Shown piece after piece: positions 33,607 through 42,396 of a stretch of 64,000 nucleotides of DNA (position 1 is its first letter; each line of letters opens with the position of its first letter). The stretch is taken from assembly GCA_938027595.1 (NCBI GenBank), contig CALJAK010000011.1:1-64000 (forward strand), read 5' to 3'. Below the pieces are notes generated by a model, which had not been told where the DNA came from, made no database searches, and saw only the letters and a list, made by a program, of their open reading frames with translations. This DNA comes from an uncultured Thermoproteales archaeon (GTDB taxonomy: Archaea; Thermoproteota; Thermoprotei; Thermoproteales; Thermoproteaceae). The translations under genes were made by a program, and so were the position numbers.

Positions 33607-34330
33607 CGCCGCGATAGCCGGCGTCGCAATTGCGATAGTGATACTCCTCCTAGTGGCTCTACCCGCGGTTTATTTCGAACCGCCGCCTCCCGGCTTTTTG
33701 GAGAGCGTACTCCTCACGGCGGCGTTTGGGGGATTGGCTGCGGCAATTGCGCTAACTCCCGGCTTGGCGGCCGCCATGTTGGCTAGAAAGAGATGGAGCG
33801 CTCTGGCGCAAGTTTTGTACATACCGGCGGTAGTGCCGCCGACTTCTGTGGGAGTTTTGTTATTGGCTTCTTTCTACATCCCCAGGTCTCTCTGCATAGA
33901 GGGCGTGGAGTGGAGCTGCGGCGTTGCTGCGTTTGTGTCTGGACACGTGGTGAACAAACCGCTGGGTATACTAATCGCCATGACTATAATGGCTCTACCC
34001 TTGACTTTCTCCATATACGACGGCGCGTTGCGGGAGGAGCGGGCTGAAGTCTTCCTAAAGTCTTTGGGTTACTCCGGGCTGCGTCTATTGTTCGCAATGA
34101 TGCGTTCGTTGAAGACTGCGACGGTGTCTGCGTTTGTCTTCGCTTGGGTTAGGAGTTTCGGGGAATTGGGAGTACTGTTGGTTTTCGCTTCGTACCCCCC
34201 CACGGCGTCGATATACATATACAACGTTTGGTTGATATACGGCGTGGGGCCCGCGGTGGGCGCTTCTCTGACGGTAGTGGCTGTGGTGTTTGCAGTGGCT
34301 TACGTAGTTAGGCGGTGGCTCTCGAGATAG
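33599..34330 (+). CDS. molybdate/tungstate ABC transporter, permease
   Basis: 243 residues with about six membrane segments (for example 8-28, 38-60, 75-100, 120-145, 165-190 and 215-240). The cytoplasmic loop YDGALREERAEVFLKSLGYSG is the EAA-like coupling helix that meets the ATPase. It overlaps the binding-protein gene by 8 bp and the ATPase gene by 16 bp, so the three are coupled. Size fits WtpB/ModB. Confidence 0.82.
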   Translation: MTNAAIAGVAIAIVILLLVALPAVYFEPPPPGFLESVLLTAAFGGLAAAIALTPGLAAAMLARKRWSALAQVLYIPAVVPPTSVGVLLLASFYIPRSLCIEGVEWSCGVAAFVSGHVVNKPLGILIAMTIMALPLTFSIYDGALREERAEVFLKSLGYSGLRLLFAMMRSLKTATVSAFVFAWVRSFGELGVLLVFASYPPTASIYIYNVWLIYGVGPAVGASLTVVAVVFAVAYVVRRWLSR

Positions 34331-34971
34331 AGAAGTTAGAACTCAAACGGGGGAGTTTCCACTTGCGAGTAGACAGACTGGAGGTCAACTCTATCGTGGT
34401 TGTGGTGGGCAGAAACGGCTCTGGAAAAACGACGTTGTTAGACGCAGTGGCTGGCGTGTATAGAGCAAGCGGCCGCGTGGTGGCTTGCGGGAGAGACGTC
34501 TCGAGTCTGCCGCAAGAGAAGCGGGGGTTGGCTTACATACAGTCGATACCCATCGAGCCGCCTGGCAGAGTGGATAAGTTTTTGAGAGACGTGGCTAAGC
34601 TACATGGCACTGAGAACCAAATCGGCGAGGTGGTAACTCAACTGGGGTTGGGACACATCCTCGCTAGAGCGAGCGGCTTCTCTACTGGCCAGAGGCAGTT
34701 GATTAACTTAGCCGCCGCATTGTTGACTAAGCCCTGTGCTTTCCTCATGGACGAGCCAACTTCGCACCTCGATTGGATAAACAAAAAGAAATTCCTAGAT
34801 ATAGTCAAGAGTTTGGAAAAACCCGTGCTCTACGTCACTCACGACCCCCTCGAAGCGATGTACATAGCTAACTCCATATGCGTAATGGACAACGGCCAGT
34901 TGAAGAAATGCATCCCCAACACGCCGGGTGGTTTAGAGATTTACAAACGGGCAGAGGAGTTACTCACGTAG
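34315..34971 (+). CDS. molybdate/tungstate ABC transporter, ATPase
   Basis: 218 residues from GTG 34315. Walker A GRNGSGKTTLLD is at about residues 30-41, the signature reads FSTGQRQLINLAAAL (a variant of LSGGQ), Walker B is AFLMDEPTSHLD and the switch His is in VLYVTHDPLEA. There is no C-terminal regulatory domain, unlike full ModC. It energises uptake of the oxyanion with the two genes before it. The 3' end overlaps the convergent pantoate kinase gene by 31 bp. Confidence 0.85.
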   Translation: MALEIEKLELKRGSFHLRVDRLEVNSIVVVVGRNGSGKTTLLDAVAGVYRASGRVVACGRDVSSLPQEKRGLAYIQSIPIEPPGRVDKFLRDVAKLHGTENQIGEVVTQLGLGHILARASGFSTGQRQLINLAAALLTKPCAFLMDEPTSHLDWINKKKFLDIVKSLEKPVLYVTHDPLEAMYIANSICVMDNGQLKKCIPNTPGGLEIYKRAEELLT

Positions 34972-35723
34972 ACACGTCTATCTCTCAATTCAGTCACGTG
35001 CGTCTGCCAGCCGGCGAATTTCTCCACTACGTCGATCCACCTATCTACTTCTACGGCCACAGCCACAACGCCCTTCTTGGCGAAGTAACCCAACACCCCC
35101 GGCGTGTTTTTCAAAACTTCCGCCACCCAGCCGGGCAGGAAGCCCACTTCTTTAGAAAAACGACGCGCCACCGTTAGAAAACTCTCGAAAGTTGGCTCAC
35201 TGGCGAAAGTCAACACTGCGTCTCTCCCCGCCCGCTCCAACGCGCCGGCTCTCTCTGTCAACATTTGGCTGGTGTTTTGTCTACCCAAATCTACTGTGAT
35301 CAACACGGCTTTGGGACACCTCACTGAGAAAGCCTCCCCCACCCCCGGCGCGCCCGGTTTTGTCCTAACTACGAGACAACCGCCGGTGTAGATAGCCAAC
35401 ACGTCGCCCAAGCCAGTCAACCGCTTCACTTCCTCCACGTGGGCAGTTACATAGGCAGATTTGTCCAAACCCACAACCGCGATAGACCTCGCGATGTTCA
35501 ACACTGCGGAAGCTGCGTATCCATAGCCAATGGGATACGGAGATGTGATTCGAACGCCGACGTCGCTCGCGATATGCACCCCGTTGTACAAAGTCGAAGA
35601 TCCGACGAATTCCACGGCGGCTTCTTCTAACAGAAGACCTGCGCCGATAGAGCCAGTTGCGACGGGGTCGCGGCTGTAGCGAGGCAGCCAGAAGCCAGTG
35701 AGGTGGTGGGGTATTTTCAACAC
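34941..35723 (-). CDS. pantoate kinase (GHMP superfamily)
   Basis: 260 residues. HHLTGFWLPRYSRDPVATGSIGAG near the N-terminus and SPYPIGYGYAASAVLN (the GHMP glycine-rich loop, here IGYGYAAS) match archaeal pantoate kinase, the first enzyme of the archaeal route that phosphorylates pantoate before beta-alanine is added. The three partners of the pathway lie next to it: ketopantoate reductase (overlap 7 bp), PanB and phosphopantothenate synthetase. That context strongly supports the call over mevalonate-type kinases. Confidence 0.85.
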   Translation of the reverse strand: MLKIPHHLTGFWLPRYSRDPVATGSIGAGLLLEEAAVEFVGSSTLYNGVHIASDVGVRITSPYPIGYGYAASAVLNIARSIAVVGLDKSAYVTAHVEEVKRLTGLGDVLAIYTGGCLVVRTKPGAPGVGEAFSVRCPKAVLITVDLGRQNTSQMLTERAGALERAGRDAVLTFASEPTFESFLTVARRFSKEVGFLPGWVAEVLKNTPGVLGYFAKKGVVAVAVEVDRWIDVVEKFAGWQTHVTELRDRRVYVSNSSARL

Positions 35724-36538
35724 TTCTCCTCCAGCGCTTTCACTAAACTGTAGAGAGTTTTGTTGTACGGTGTGGGTATGCCTAGAGCTCTGCCGTATTT
35801 CACCACTGCCCCATTTATGAAATCTATTTCAGTCTTGACGCACCGCTTCACGTCGGAAGCCATGGAGGACAAGTTGCCCCCAGTGGCTTTAACAACTTCA
35901 AACAGCGCCCCCACTGGGTTCTCCAAGGCGACGCCCAAAGCTCTAGCCACCTCAGCCACTTCGGTCACCACCGCCACGGCTAATTCAGCGACGTCGTTGT
36001 TTTCTAGAATCACTTTGTTCTCTCTCTGCAGTATGGCTGTTATGGGGTTGACGGCGGCGTTGATAGCCAGCTTTAGCCACCTGTAGGGCTCTATGTCGTT
36101 GACTAACCTCACGGAGGCGCCGCCTCTTTGGATCAACTCGCCGAATTGTCGCACTTCTTTGGGTAGTATAATTTCCCCCACGCCTCTGAGTTCCGACCGG
36201 CACCCTTCTCTATATACGCCGTATGTAACTACGGCAGCTACTGCGTTTGGATACATTTCTCTAATTAATTCAAAACCCCCAACGCCGTTTTGAGCCACGA
36301 CGGCGACGCCTCTCAAGTGCGGAACTGCGGAGAGACTTTGAGGCGCTTTCACAGCTACAATGGTGTAATCTACTTGCGGTATTTCAGACACTGGCGTAAA
36401 CTCCAGCCTCCTACAGCCGGCGGTGCAGAAGTAAAACTCTTCGCAGTGTCTCCGCAATACGTATGGCTTAACGCCGGCGTTGTTTAGAAAATAGACAAAG
36501 AGAGACCCCACGGCCCCCATCCCCACCACGGCAAACAC
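35717..36538 (-). CDS. panE: 2-dehydropantoate 2-reductase
   Basis: 273 residues. The N-terminus MFAVVGMGAVGSLFVYFL is an NADPH-binding GxGxxG fold. NGVGGFELIREMYP and LKLAINAAVNPITAILQ (Lys and Asn of the active site) are typical of the ApbA/PanE family. It reduces ketopantoate to pantoate, the substrate of the downstream kinase. GTG 36538 is the start; only 24 bp separate it from the divergent panB. The gene runs into the kinase gene with a 7-bp overlap, so the two are co-translated. Confidence 0.88.
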   Translation of the reverse strand: MFAVVGMGAVGSLFVYFLNNAGVKPYVLRRHCEEFYFCTAGCRRLEFTPVSEIPQVDYTIVAVKAPQSLSAVPHLRGVAVVAQNGVGGFELIREMYPNAVAAVVTYGVYREGCRSELRGVGEIILPKEVRQFGELIQRGGASVRLVNDIEPYRWLKLAINAAVNPITAILQRENKVILENNDVAELAVAVVTEVAEVARALGVALENPVGALFEVVKATGGNLSSMASDVKRCVKTEIDFINGAVVKYGRALGIPTPYNKTLYSLVKALEEKC

Positions 36539-36543
36539 ATATT

Positions 36544-36557
36544 TATCTCAAGAGATA
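36544..36557. promoter_or_regulatory. palindrome between divergent panE and panB
   Basis: TATCTC-AA-GAGATA is a perfect 6+6 inverted repeat in the 24-bp gap. TATA-like ATATTTAT (36539-36546) serves panB and TATATATAT (36556-36564) serves panE, so the palindrome lies between and partly under both boxes. It is a good candidate operator for a regulator of coenzyme A synthesis; no regulator gene is adjacent. Confidence 0.45.
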
Positions 36558-36562
36558 TATAT

Positions 36563-37324
36563 ATGAAACGCCGCGTTACTGATTTCAAAAAAGGCGGGGG
36601 GCCCTACGTGTGGATAACTGCATATGACTACCCCACTGCGCGTTTAGTAGACGAAGCGGGCGTAGACGGCATATTAGTTGGAGATTCTCTAGGCATGGTG
36701 ATGTTGGGACTCCCGAACACGCTTGGGGTGACTTTGAGAGACATGGTTAGACACACCGAAGCCGTAGCTAGAGCTAAACCAAAAGCGTTAGTAGTGGCAG
36801 ACATGCCGTTTATGACGTACGAAACTAGTCCCAAAGACGCTTTGAGAAACGCCGCCAAGTTGATCAAAGCTGGGGCAGACGCCGTGAAGTTAGAGGGAGG
36901 TTTAGAATACGCGCTGGTGGTGGAGAAATTAGTCAAAGCCGGCATCCCAGTGATGGGACACATCGGCTTAAACCCACAACGCGTGTTGGCAACAGGCGGG
37001 TTTAGAATGGCCGGGAAGACCGAAGAGCAGAAGAGGAAGTTGATTCAAGACGCCAAAGCGCTGCGAGACGCCGGGGCGTTCGCCATCGTGGTGGAGTTCG
37101 TGCCGCCGGAGGCGGCTGGGGAAGTCACGCAGTCTGTAGACGTGCCGACGATATGCATAGGCGCCGGCCCCCACTGCGATGGGCAGATACTGGTCCTACA
37201 CGACGTGATTGGACTCACCGAGAGACCCCCAAGCTTCGCCAAGAAATACGGCGACGTTGCGGAAGCGATAAGAACCGCCGTGTCGCAATATGTGCGAGAA
37301 GTCAAAGCCGGCCAGTACCCCTGA
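36563..37324 (+). CDS. panB: 3-methyl-2-oxobutanoate hydroxymethyltransferase
   Basis: 253 residues of the PanB barrel: [60 protein letters not shown] and FAIVVEFVP. The Mg-binding Asp/Glu residues (VGDSLG, ADMPF) and KLEGG Lys are present. It makes ketopantoate from ketoisovalerate and a one-carbon donor, upstream of PanE. The ATG is 21 bp from its TATA-like box. The 3' end overlaps the convergent phosphopantothenate synthetase gene by 23 bp. Confidence 0.95.
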   Translation: MKRRVTDFKKGGGPYVWITAYDYPTARLVDEAGVDGILVGDSLGMVMLGLPNTLGVTLRDMVRHTEAVARAKPKALVVADMPFMTYETSPKDALRNAAKLIKAGADAVKLEGGLEYALVVEKLVKAGIPVMGHIGLNPQRVLATGGFRMAGKTEEQKRKLIQDAKALRDAGAFAIVVEFVPPEAAGEVTQSVDVPTICIGAGPHCDGQILVLHDVIGLTERPPSFAKKYGDVAEAIRTAVSQYVREVKAGQYP

Positions 37325-38072
37325 GGGAGTTGGCTAGTTCTCCAAGCCTCGCGTTTATGTACTCCAAAACATCCGCCAACACCCGCCGGTTGTCGTAAGT
37401 CCTCAGAACCTCCGCCAACTGCGGCTTGCCTCTCAACGCGTTGACGTACTCCACTAACTTCGGCATGGCTCTAGTCACGTTATCCACAATGGTGATAGAC
37501 GCCGATTGGGCAGTGCGGCTGAGGGGGTTGAGGTCGATGGCGATGACGGTTTTCCCCATTTTCCTAAGAGCCTCCGTCCTGTCACCGTCTTCCAGGGGGA
37601 CCAGCACCACGTCGGCTTTGTATATCCCCTCACAACTCACCCGCCGCCGCTCGCTGTGGAGTTCTGGAATTGTGCAGCCGGCGTCCTCGCCGACGCCCAA
37701 GACTTCCCCCGCGCCATGTTTCTTCAACAAGTGGGCTATCTTCTCCTCACGCTCTCTACTCCGGTAGAACAAATTCACTTCAATCCTCGCCGGCACTGCC
37801 CTCGCCAACTGCACCACTTCGCCGGGGGTCAACGCAGCCACGTTGCCGTTGACGCTAATCACTGGCCACTTGGCCAAAAGCAACGCCGCCGCAGCTGCCT
37901 CGATAGCTCTCAAAGCGGGGGGCGCGGTGACTTCGCCTATCAAATAATCGAAACACTCCCCCCTCCCATGCGCAATGAGACCCTGCATGGCGACCACGCC
38001 CTCACCCACGCCCTCCACCACCTTCTCCCGCTCTAGTAGACTGCGGTATCTGGGGTGAGTTGGGGGAATCAT
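37302..38072 (-). CDS. 4-phosphopantoate--beta-alanine ligase (phosphopantothenate synthetase)
   Basis: 256 residues from ATG 38072: [21 protein letters not shown], then [17 protein letters not shown] and [16 protein letters not shown], the hallmarks of the archaeal enzyme that replaces bacterial PanC. It condenses 4-phosphopantoate with beta-alanine using ATP. GTG 38081 in frame gives three more residues. The promoter TATATATA (38088-38095) lies just past the 3' end of tRNA-Tyr. With the kinase, PanE and PanB this completes the pantoate-to-phosphopantothenate section. Confidence 0.9.
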   Translation of the reverse strand: MIPPTHPRYRSLLEREKVVEGVGEGVVAMQGLIAHGRGECFDYLIGEVTAPPALRAIEAAAAALLLAKWPVISVNGNVAALTPGEVVQLARAVPARIEVNLFYRSREREEKIAHLLKKHGAGEVLGVGEDAGCTIPELHSERRRVSCEGIYKADVVLVPLEDGDRTEALRKMGKTVIAIDLNPLSRTAQSASITIVDNVTRAMPKLVEYVNALRGKPQLAEVLRTYDNRRVLADVLEYINARLGELANSLRGTGRL

Positions 38073-38098
38073 GTAAAACACTGGCGGTATATATACAA

Positions 38099-38219
38099 TC
38101 GGCCCGCCGGGATTTGAACCCGGGACCGCCCGATACAGGCCTGGGGGTTTTAGCGTGGAGCAGTGTCCCCCCAGGGGCTGTCTACAGCCGGGCGCTCTCG
38201 ACCGCTGAGCTACGGGCCG
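38099..38219 (-). tRNA. tRNA-Tyr(GUA) with a 47-nt intron
   Basis: Acceptor arms CGGCCCG and CGGGCCG pair fully, giving the C1-G72 pair and A73 typical of archaeal tRNA-Tyr. The D arm reads GCTCAGCGGTCGAGAGC and the T arm CCGGG-TTCAAAT-CCCGG. The anticodon stem CCCGG / TCGGG encloses CTGTAGA once an intron of 47 nt (38135-38181) is removed between positions 37 and 38, the canonical site. The intron itself can pair (CCTGGGGG with CCCCCAGG), and its ends ACAG/CTGT pair as well, consistent with a bulge-helix-bulge substrate for the splicing endonuclease. CCA is not encoded. Confidence 0.92.
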
Positions 38220-38240
38220 CTGTTTCTAAACACGCCGAAG

Positions 38241-38248
38241 TTTATAAA
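38241..38248 (-). promoter_or_regulatory. TATA box of tRNA-Tyr
   Basis: TTTATAAA is centred 25 bp from the tRNA 5' end at 38219. It overlaps the stop codon and last codons of the PhoU-like gene upstream on the same strand, so tRNA transcription starts right at the gene end. Confidence 0.65.
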
Positions 38249-39075
38249 CTTTTCGCAGTTGGCTTAAATTTAGAGGATTGGAAAATCGCCAAGTCTAGAT
38301 AAACCTCAGCCGAGTTGACTAGATAGTCCAACACTCTCATGGCGTGTAGAGCCTGTAGTTGTCTGTCGACCATTTGCATGAGTGTAAACCTCACAGACGG
38401 CGCCCTCCGTAGAAAATCAAAAAGTCCAGCCACCCCCCCGGACTCCACGGCTTTCCTCAAATCGCCAGACGCCTTAGCCAAAATGTGCCACACGTCGGCT
38501 CTGGCTCGCTCTCTCTGGAGTTCCACCACGTGGTCGACAGCTCTCTCCAGAAACCTAGCCAACTGCACGTAGAAAACACACCGCGGACACGGCCGCCTGG
38601 CGCAAAGCCTATTCACAGTCAACCTCAACTTGTCCACCTCGTCGTCTATAGCTTGGATAGTTTTCAAAGTCGTCATTCCCCCACCCAACCCCTCTAGAGC
38701 GTACACCAGAGCGTCCATCATTCTATCCAACACCTCCTCTCTCTTGAGATATTTATCCACATAGCGAATTACATACCTCCCCCCCTCCTCCTCAGCCACC
38801 TCCCCAAATACTCTCTCCACTGCTTTCTCCACCTCGTCACGCGACGCACGTATGTACAACTTGTCGAGCCCCGCGGCGTAACCCGCCACCACCGCCGCCA
38901 CCACATCGCCACCGTTGACTTCAGCCACCCGCTCCCCCACCAAGTTGATACCCACGAAGTACTCCCCCCAATACATCTCTACAGATTCCGGAGAGACATC
39001 TCGAAACACAGCCTTCGGGAGATACACTAGATACGACCCACGAACGCGAATCACTTTCCTAAGACAAGAACTCAT
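38242..39075 (-). CDS. AbrB-like/PhoU-domain phosphate regulator
   Basis: 277 residues from ATG 39075. The N-terminus CLRKVIRVRGSYLVYLPKAV is an AbrB/SpoVT-like DNA-binding strand motif, and the C-terminal half is a helical PhoU-like domain (ARFLERAVDHVVELQRERA; a cluster RRPCPRC lies in the middle). This fusion is common in archaea as a phosphate-uptake regulator. It is divergent from pstS, with 125 bp between the start codons, and probably binds there. ATGs at 39081 and 39093 are alternative starts. The stop overlaps the tRNA-Tyr promoter. Confidence 0.78.
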   Translation of the reverse strand: MSSCLRKVIRVRGSYLVYLPKAVFRDVSPESVEMYWGEYFVGINLVGERVAEVNGGDVVAAVVAGYAAGLDKLYIRASRDEVEKAVERVFGEVAEEEGGRYVIRYVDKYLKREEVLDRMMDALVYALEGLGGGMTTLKTIQAIDDEVDKLRLTVNRLCARRPCPRCVFYVQLARFLERAVDHVVELQRERARADVWHILAKASGDLRKAVESGGVAGLFDFLRRAPSVRFTLMQMVDRQLQALHAMRVLDYLVNSAEVYLDLAIFQSSKFKPTAKSL

Positions 39076-39200
39076 AGACATACTAAGCCACATATTTTTA
39101 CTTTTCGTATGAAAAACAGGGGAAAAACTCCCCACACATCTCGATACACAACAAACAAATCATATTGACAAACCTAAAAAACAAACGTCAATTAAGCCAC

Positions 39201-40511
39201 ATGCCAAACCCAATTTCAAACCCAAAAATCCTAGCAATCATAGCAGTGGTAGTAATAGCTGCAGTGATAGCCGCATCCTTCGCACTAATGCAACCATCTG
39301 GACAACAAACAACACCCACAACACCTACGCCTCCGCCGCAGACTACGCCTTCGCCACAGCCCACCACACAGCCGCAGACTACCACACAGCCCACCACTCC
39401 TCAGCCGACTACTCCTCCGCCGCAGACTACTCCGCCGCCGACTTTTTCGAGGGGGTCTCTGACGGGTGGCGGCGCTACGTTTGTAGCTCCACAAATGTTC
39501 ACTTGGTCTAGGAGAGTTTACGAGTTGTCTGGTGGTGCGTTTCAAGTCAATTACCAATCTATCGGCTCGGGCGCTGGAGCTGCGCAGTTTCTAGAAAAGA
39601 AGCTTGACTTCGGCGCATCTGACGTCCCCATGCCGAGAGAGAGATTTGAAAAAGTGTCTGGGCGTATGGTGCAATTTCCAGTTATCATCGGCTCAATTGT
39701 GATGGTGTATAACATACCCGAACTCTCGTATAAGAAAGTCGGCAAATATCTGAACCTCACTTCTGAAGTAATTTCTTTGATATACATGGGGGAGATAAAA
39801 CAGTGGTGTGACGAGAGAATTCAGAAGTTGAATCCAGGCGTTAAACTCCCCTGTAGAGACATCGTCGCGGTGCACCGCAGCGACGGCTCTGGCACAACGG
39901 CTGCTTTCACGCTTTATTTAACTAGAGCGTACCAACCTTGGAACGAGACGGTGGGCTGGGGTTACACCGTGAGATGGCCTGCTGACGAGAAGGCAAAGGG
40001 CACTGGCGCCAAGGGCAACGAGGGCGTGGCTCAAGCAGTTCTCACCACTTCATACTCAATTGGTTACGTAGAATTTGCATATTGGGCTAAGAATAGAGAT
40101 AAATACGACGCAGTGGGCGGCGTGGCGTATGTCAAAAACGACAACGACGGTAAGTATTACTTCCCCACTGAACAAAACGTCATGGCTGGCGCTGCGGCTG
40201 GGTTAGAGAGATACCGCCGGAAATACGGCAGTTACCCCACGCCCGACCAAGACTGGAACCCCGTCTCTATAGAGTTCTCCAACCCGCCGAGTGGCTACCC
40301 CATTATGGCATTTACGTACGTCTTCCTTTGGAAAGACTACGCCGCTGAGGGATACGCCGACGCATCCACGAGAGTCACGTTATTGAAACAATTCTTCAGG
40401 TGGGTTTTGACAGATGGACAGAAGAGTGAGAACGTAGTGGAGGGCTTTATCCCACTGCCTAGAGAATTAGCCGAGTTGGGACTCAGAGCGTTAGATTTTG
40501 TGAAGTCTTAA
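39201..40511 (+). CDS. pstS: phosphate ABC transporter, phosphate-binding protein
   Basis: 436 residues from ATG 39201, 24 bp after a CTAAAAAA box. An N-terminal membrane segment (about 10-30) is followed by a Thr/Pro/Gln-rich linker (about 36-82) of the kind that lifts archaeal binding proteins off the membrane, encoded by imperfect CCGCAGACTAC-type DNA repeats. The binding domain has GGGATFVAPQMFTW, YQSIGSGAGAAQF, DFGASDVPM and HRSDGSGTTAAFTLYL, the phosphate-contacting loops of PstS. Operon pstS-C-A with pstB-phoU following. Confidence 0.93.
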   Translation: MPNPISNPKILAIIAVVVIAAVIAASFALMQPSGQQTTPTTPTPPPQTTPSPQPTTQPQTTTQPTTPQPTTPPPQTTPPPTFSRGSLTGGGATFVAPQMFTWSRRVYELSGGAFQVNYQSIGSGAGAAQFLEKKLDFGASDVPMPRERFEKVSGRMVQFPVIIGSIVMVYNIPELSYKKVGKYLNLTSEVISLIYMGEIKQWCDERIQKLNPGVKLPCRDIVAVHRSDGSGTTAAFTLYLTRAYQPWNETVGWGYTVRWPADEKAKGTGAKGNEGVAQAVLTTSYSIGYVEFAYWAKNRDKYDAVGGVAYVKNDNDGKYYFPTEQNVMAGAAAGLERYRRKYGSYPTPDQDWNPVSIEFSNPPSGYPIMAFTYVFLWKDYAAEGYADASTRVTLLKQFFRWVLTDGQKSENVVEGFIPLPRELAELGLRALDFVKS

Positions 40512-40532
40512 AATACCAATTCTTTTTCCACT

Positions 40533-41456
40533 ATGTTTGGTTTAGTTCTATTATTCTCGGTGGTGGTTTACCTCCTGTCTATATTTCTCTTGATGGCTAT
40601 AAAGTTCAAGTGGGGCATGCGTTTAGCTGGGTCTATCTCGCTTGTCGTAATTAGCGGTATGATGATTGTTTTTCTCTACGAGGCTTGGCCCGCTCTAGAG
40701 CAATACGGCTTTGGGCTTTTGACTACCGCCGGGTGGGACCCGCCTAGGGAAGAGTACGGACTCCTACCGGCGATTATCGGCACGTTAATTACGTCCGCTG
40801 TGGCTATAGCCATCGCGGTACCTCTAGCCATAAGCATTGCCGTAACGATAAACGAAATGTTGCCCCGCTCTTTGAGGACAATTTTCGCTTCTCTCGTAGA
40901 TTTGATAGCTGCAATGCCCACTGTGATTTTCGGACTGTGGGGACTCTTCGTGTTGGGGCCCGCGTTGGCGGATTTCATAAACACGGCGGTGGGGGAGTAC
41001 GTGGCGGCTCCACTCTCTCTCCTCACGGCGTCTATACTACTCGCGATTATGATTACGCCTTACGCAGCCGCTGTGATTAGAGAAGGCTACGCGCTTGTGC
41101 CTAAAGTAGTGGAGGAAGCTATATACTCCGTGGGCGCTACGAAGTTAGAAGCCGTATTTATCAAATTGAAATATGTAAAAAACTACATCTTCGGTGGGCT
41201 CTTCTTGGCGTTGGGTCGAGCCATGGGGGAGACTGTAGCCGTGGCTATGGTAATCGGCGGTAATTACTCCAGACTGCCGCAGAGTTTGTTAGAAAGTGGC
41301 ATTACGCTATCGTCGCTTATAGCGCTCCAATTCCCCAACGCCGCGGCTTATGCATATATGATCCCCGTGTTGTTCACAGCTGCGTTGATGGTGGCAGTTT
41401 TGGGACTTGTGATAAACGGCGTGGCGATATATATCCTCTACAAAACGCAGATATGA
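40533..41456 (+). CDS. pstC: phosphate ABC transporter permease PstC
   Basis: 307 residues with about six membrane segments and the loop EAIYSVGATKLEAVFIKLKY, the EAA coupling motif that docks on PstB. GRAMGETVAVAMVIGG is typical of PstC. It pairs with PstA (overlap 4 bp) to form the channel. Twenty-one bp separate it from pstS. Confidence 0.93.
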   Translation: MFGLVLLFSVVVYLLSIFLLMAIKFKWGMRLAGSISLVVISGMMIVFLYEAWPALEQYGFGLLTTAGWDPPREEYGLLPAIIGTLITSAVAIAIAVPLAISIAVTINEMLPRSLRTIFASLVDLIAAMPTVIFGLWGLFVLGPALADFINTAVGEYVAAPLSLLTASILLAIMITPYAAAVIREGYALVPKVVEEAIYSVGATKLEAVFIKLKYVKNYIFGGLFLALGRAMGETVAVAMVIGGNYSRLPQSLLESGITLSSLIALQFPNAAAYAYMIPVLFTAALMVAVLGLVINGVAIYILYKTQI

Positions 41457-42355
41457 GAAAGCAGCTAAACACAGTGGGGCTGGCGCTCTTCGCCGTGTTG
41501 GCTTTCCTAGCCGTACTGCCGTTGTTTCACATAATTATAGACGTCTATACGAAGGGGATCTCGGCAATTGTGGAGTTGGGCGGTTTGAGTTTTCTATTCG
41601 ACATACCCCCCACGCCGTATGACAACAAAGGCGGCGTGGGGCCGCTCCTCGTGGGCACGCTCTACATGACTTTCCTAGGCGCAGTTTTAGGCGTATTGCT
41701 CGGTTTCCCCCTCGGCGTGTACATAGGCGAGTTTAGAAAAGAGTTTTTCGCCAATTTTAGCAGAGGCGGCGTTAACATATTAGTGGAATTCCCCACGATT
41801 ACAGTGGGGTTGTTTGTATACGCTCTCTTTTCAATTTCGTTAGTAGACATAAACCCCATGCTGGAGGGAATTTCTAACGCGTTGGCGTCAGTCGCCGGCG
41901 GTTGGGTGAAACACTTCATTGGTGGGTTGAGCCAGTTTAACGCATACGCCGGCGCTTTAGCTCTAGCAATAATTATGATTCCATACGTGGCGTTGTTTAC
42001 AGCTTCCGCGTACGCATCTATAGAACAAAACACGAGAGAGGCAGCGTATGCAATCGCGGGGAGGGAGTACAGAGCAGTTTTCATAGTGTTGAGGAAAGCA
42101 GTTAGTAGAGCTGTGTTAGCCGCAGTTTTGTTGGGCACGGCTAAAATCGCCGGCGAGACGGCGCCTCTGCTCTTCACTGCGTTTGGAAATGTGTACTACG
42201 CTCCGTTTACAGAAGCCACCGGCGCCATACCTCTGTGGATTTGGTACGCTGCGCAAACGCCTTACGAAGTGCAAATAGCTTCTGCATACGGCGCCGCTGC
42301 AGTTTTGTTGACAATTGTATTAGCCATATTCTTCGCGGCGAGGCTTAGGCAGTGA
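41453..42355 (+). CDS. pstA: phosphate ABC transporter permease PstA
   Basis: 300 residues, about six membrane segments, with REAAYAIAGREYRAVFIVLRKA as the EAA loop and GTAKIAGETAPLLFTAFG near the end, the PstA signature. Coupled to pstC through a 4-bp overlap. pstB follows after 41 bp with its own TATA-like box. Confidence 0.93.
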   Translation: MRKQLNTVGLALFAVLAFLAVLPLFHIIIDVYTKGISAIVELGGLSFLFDIPPTPYDNKGGVGPLLVGTLYMTFLGAVLGVLLGFPLGVYIGEFRKEFFANFSRGGVNILVEFPTITVGLFVYALFSISLVDINPMLEGISNALASVAGGWVKHFIGGLSQFNAYAGALALAIIMIPYVALFTASAYASIEQNTREAAYAIAGREYRAVFIVLRKAVSRAVLAAVLLGTAKIAGETAPLLFTAFGNVYYAPFTEATGAIPLWIWYAAQTPYEVQIASAYGAAAVLLTIVLAIFFAARLRQ

Positions 42356-42396
42356 CATATGAAACAACTTTATAACTATCCCACTGCAAGAGCAAT

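Noticed and set aside
34315-34971. ATPase belonging to another transporter class
   Set aside because: Overlaps with the binding-protein and permease genes tie it to the oxyanion system despite the variant FSTGQ signature.
38060-38302. An 80-codon plus-strand reading over the tRNA region
   Set aside because: It runs antisense across tRNA-Tyr and its promoter and has no conserved motif.
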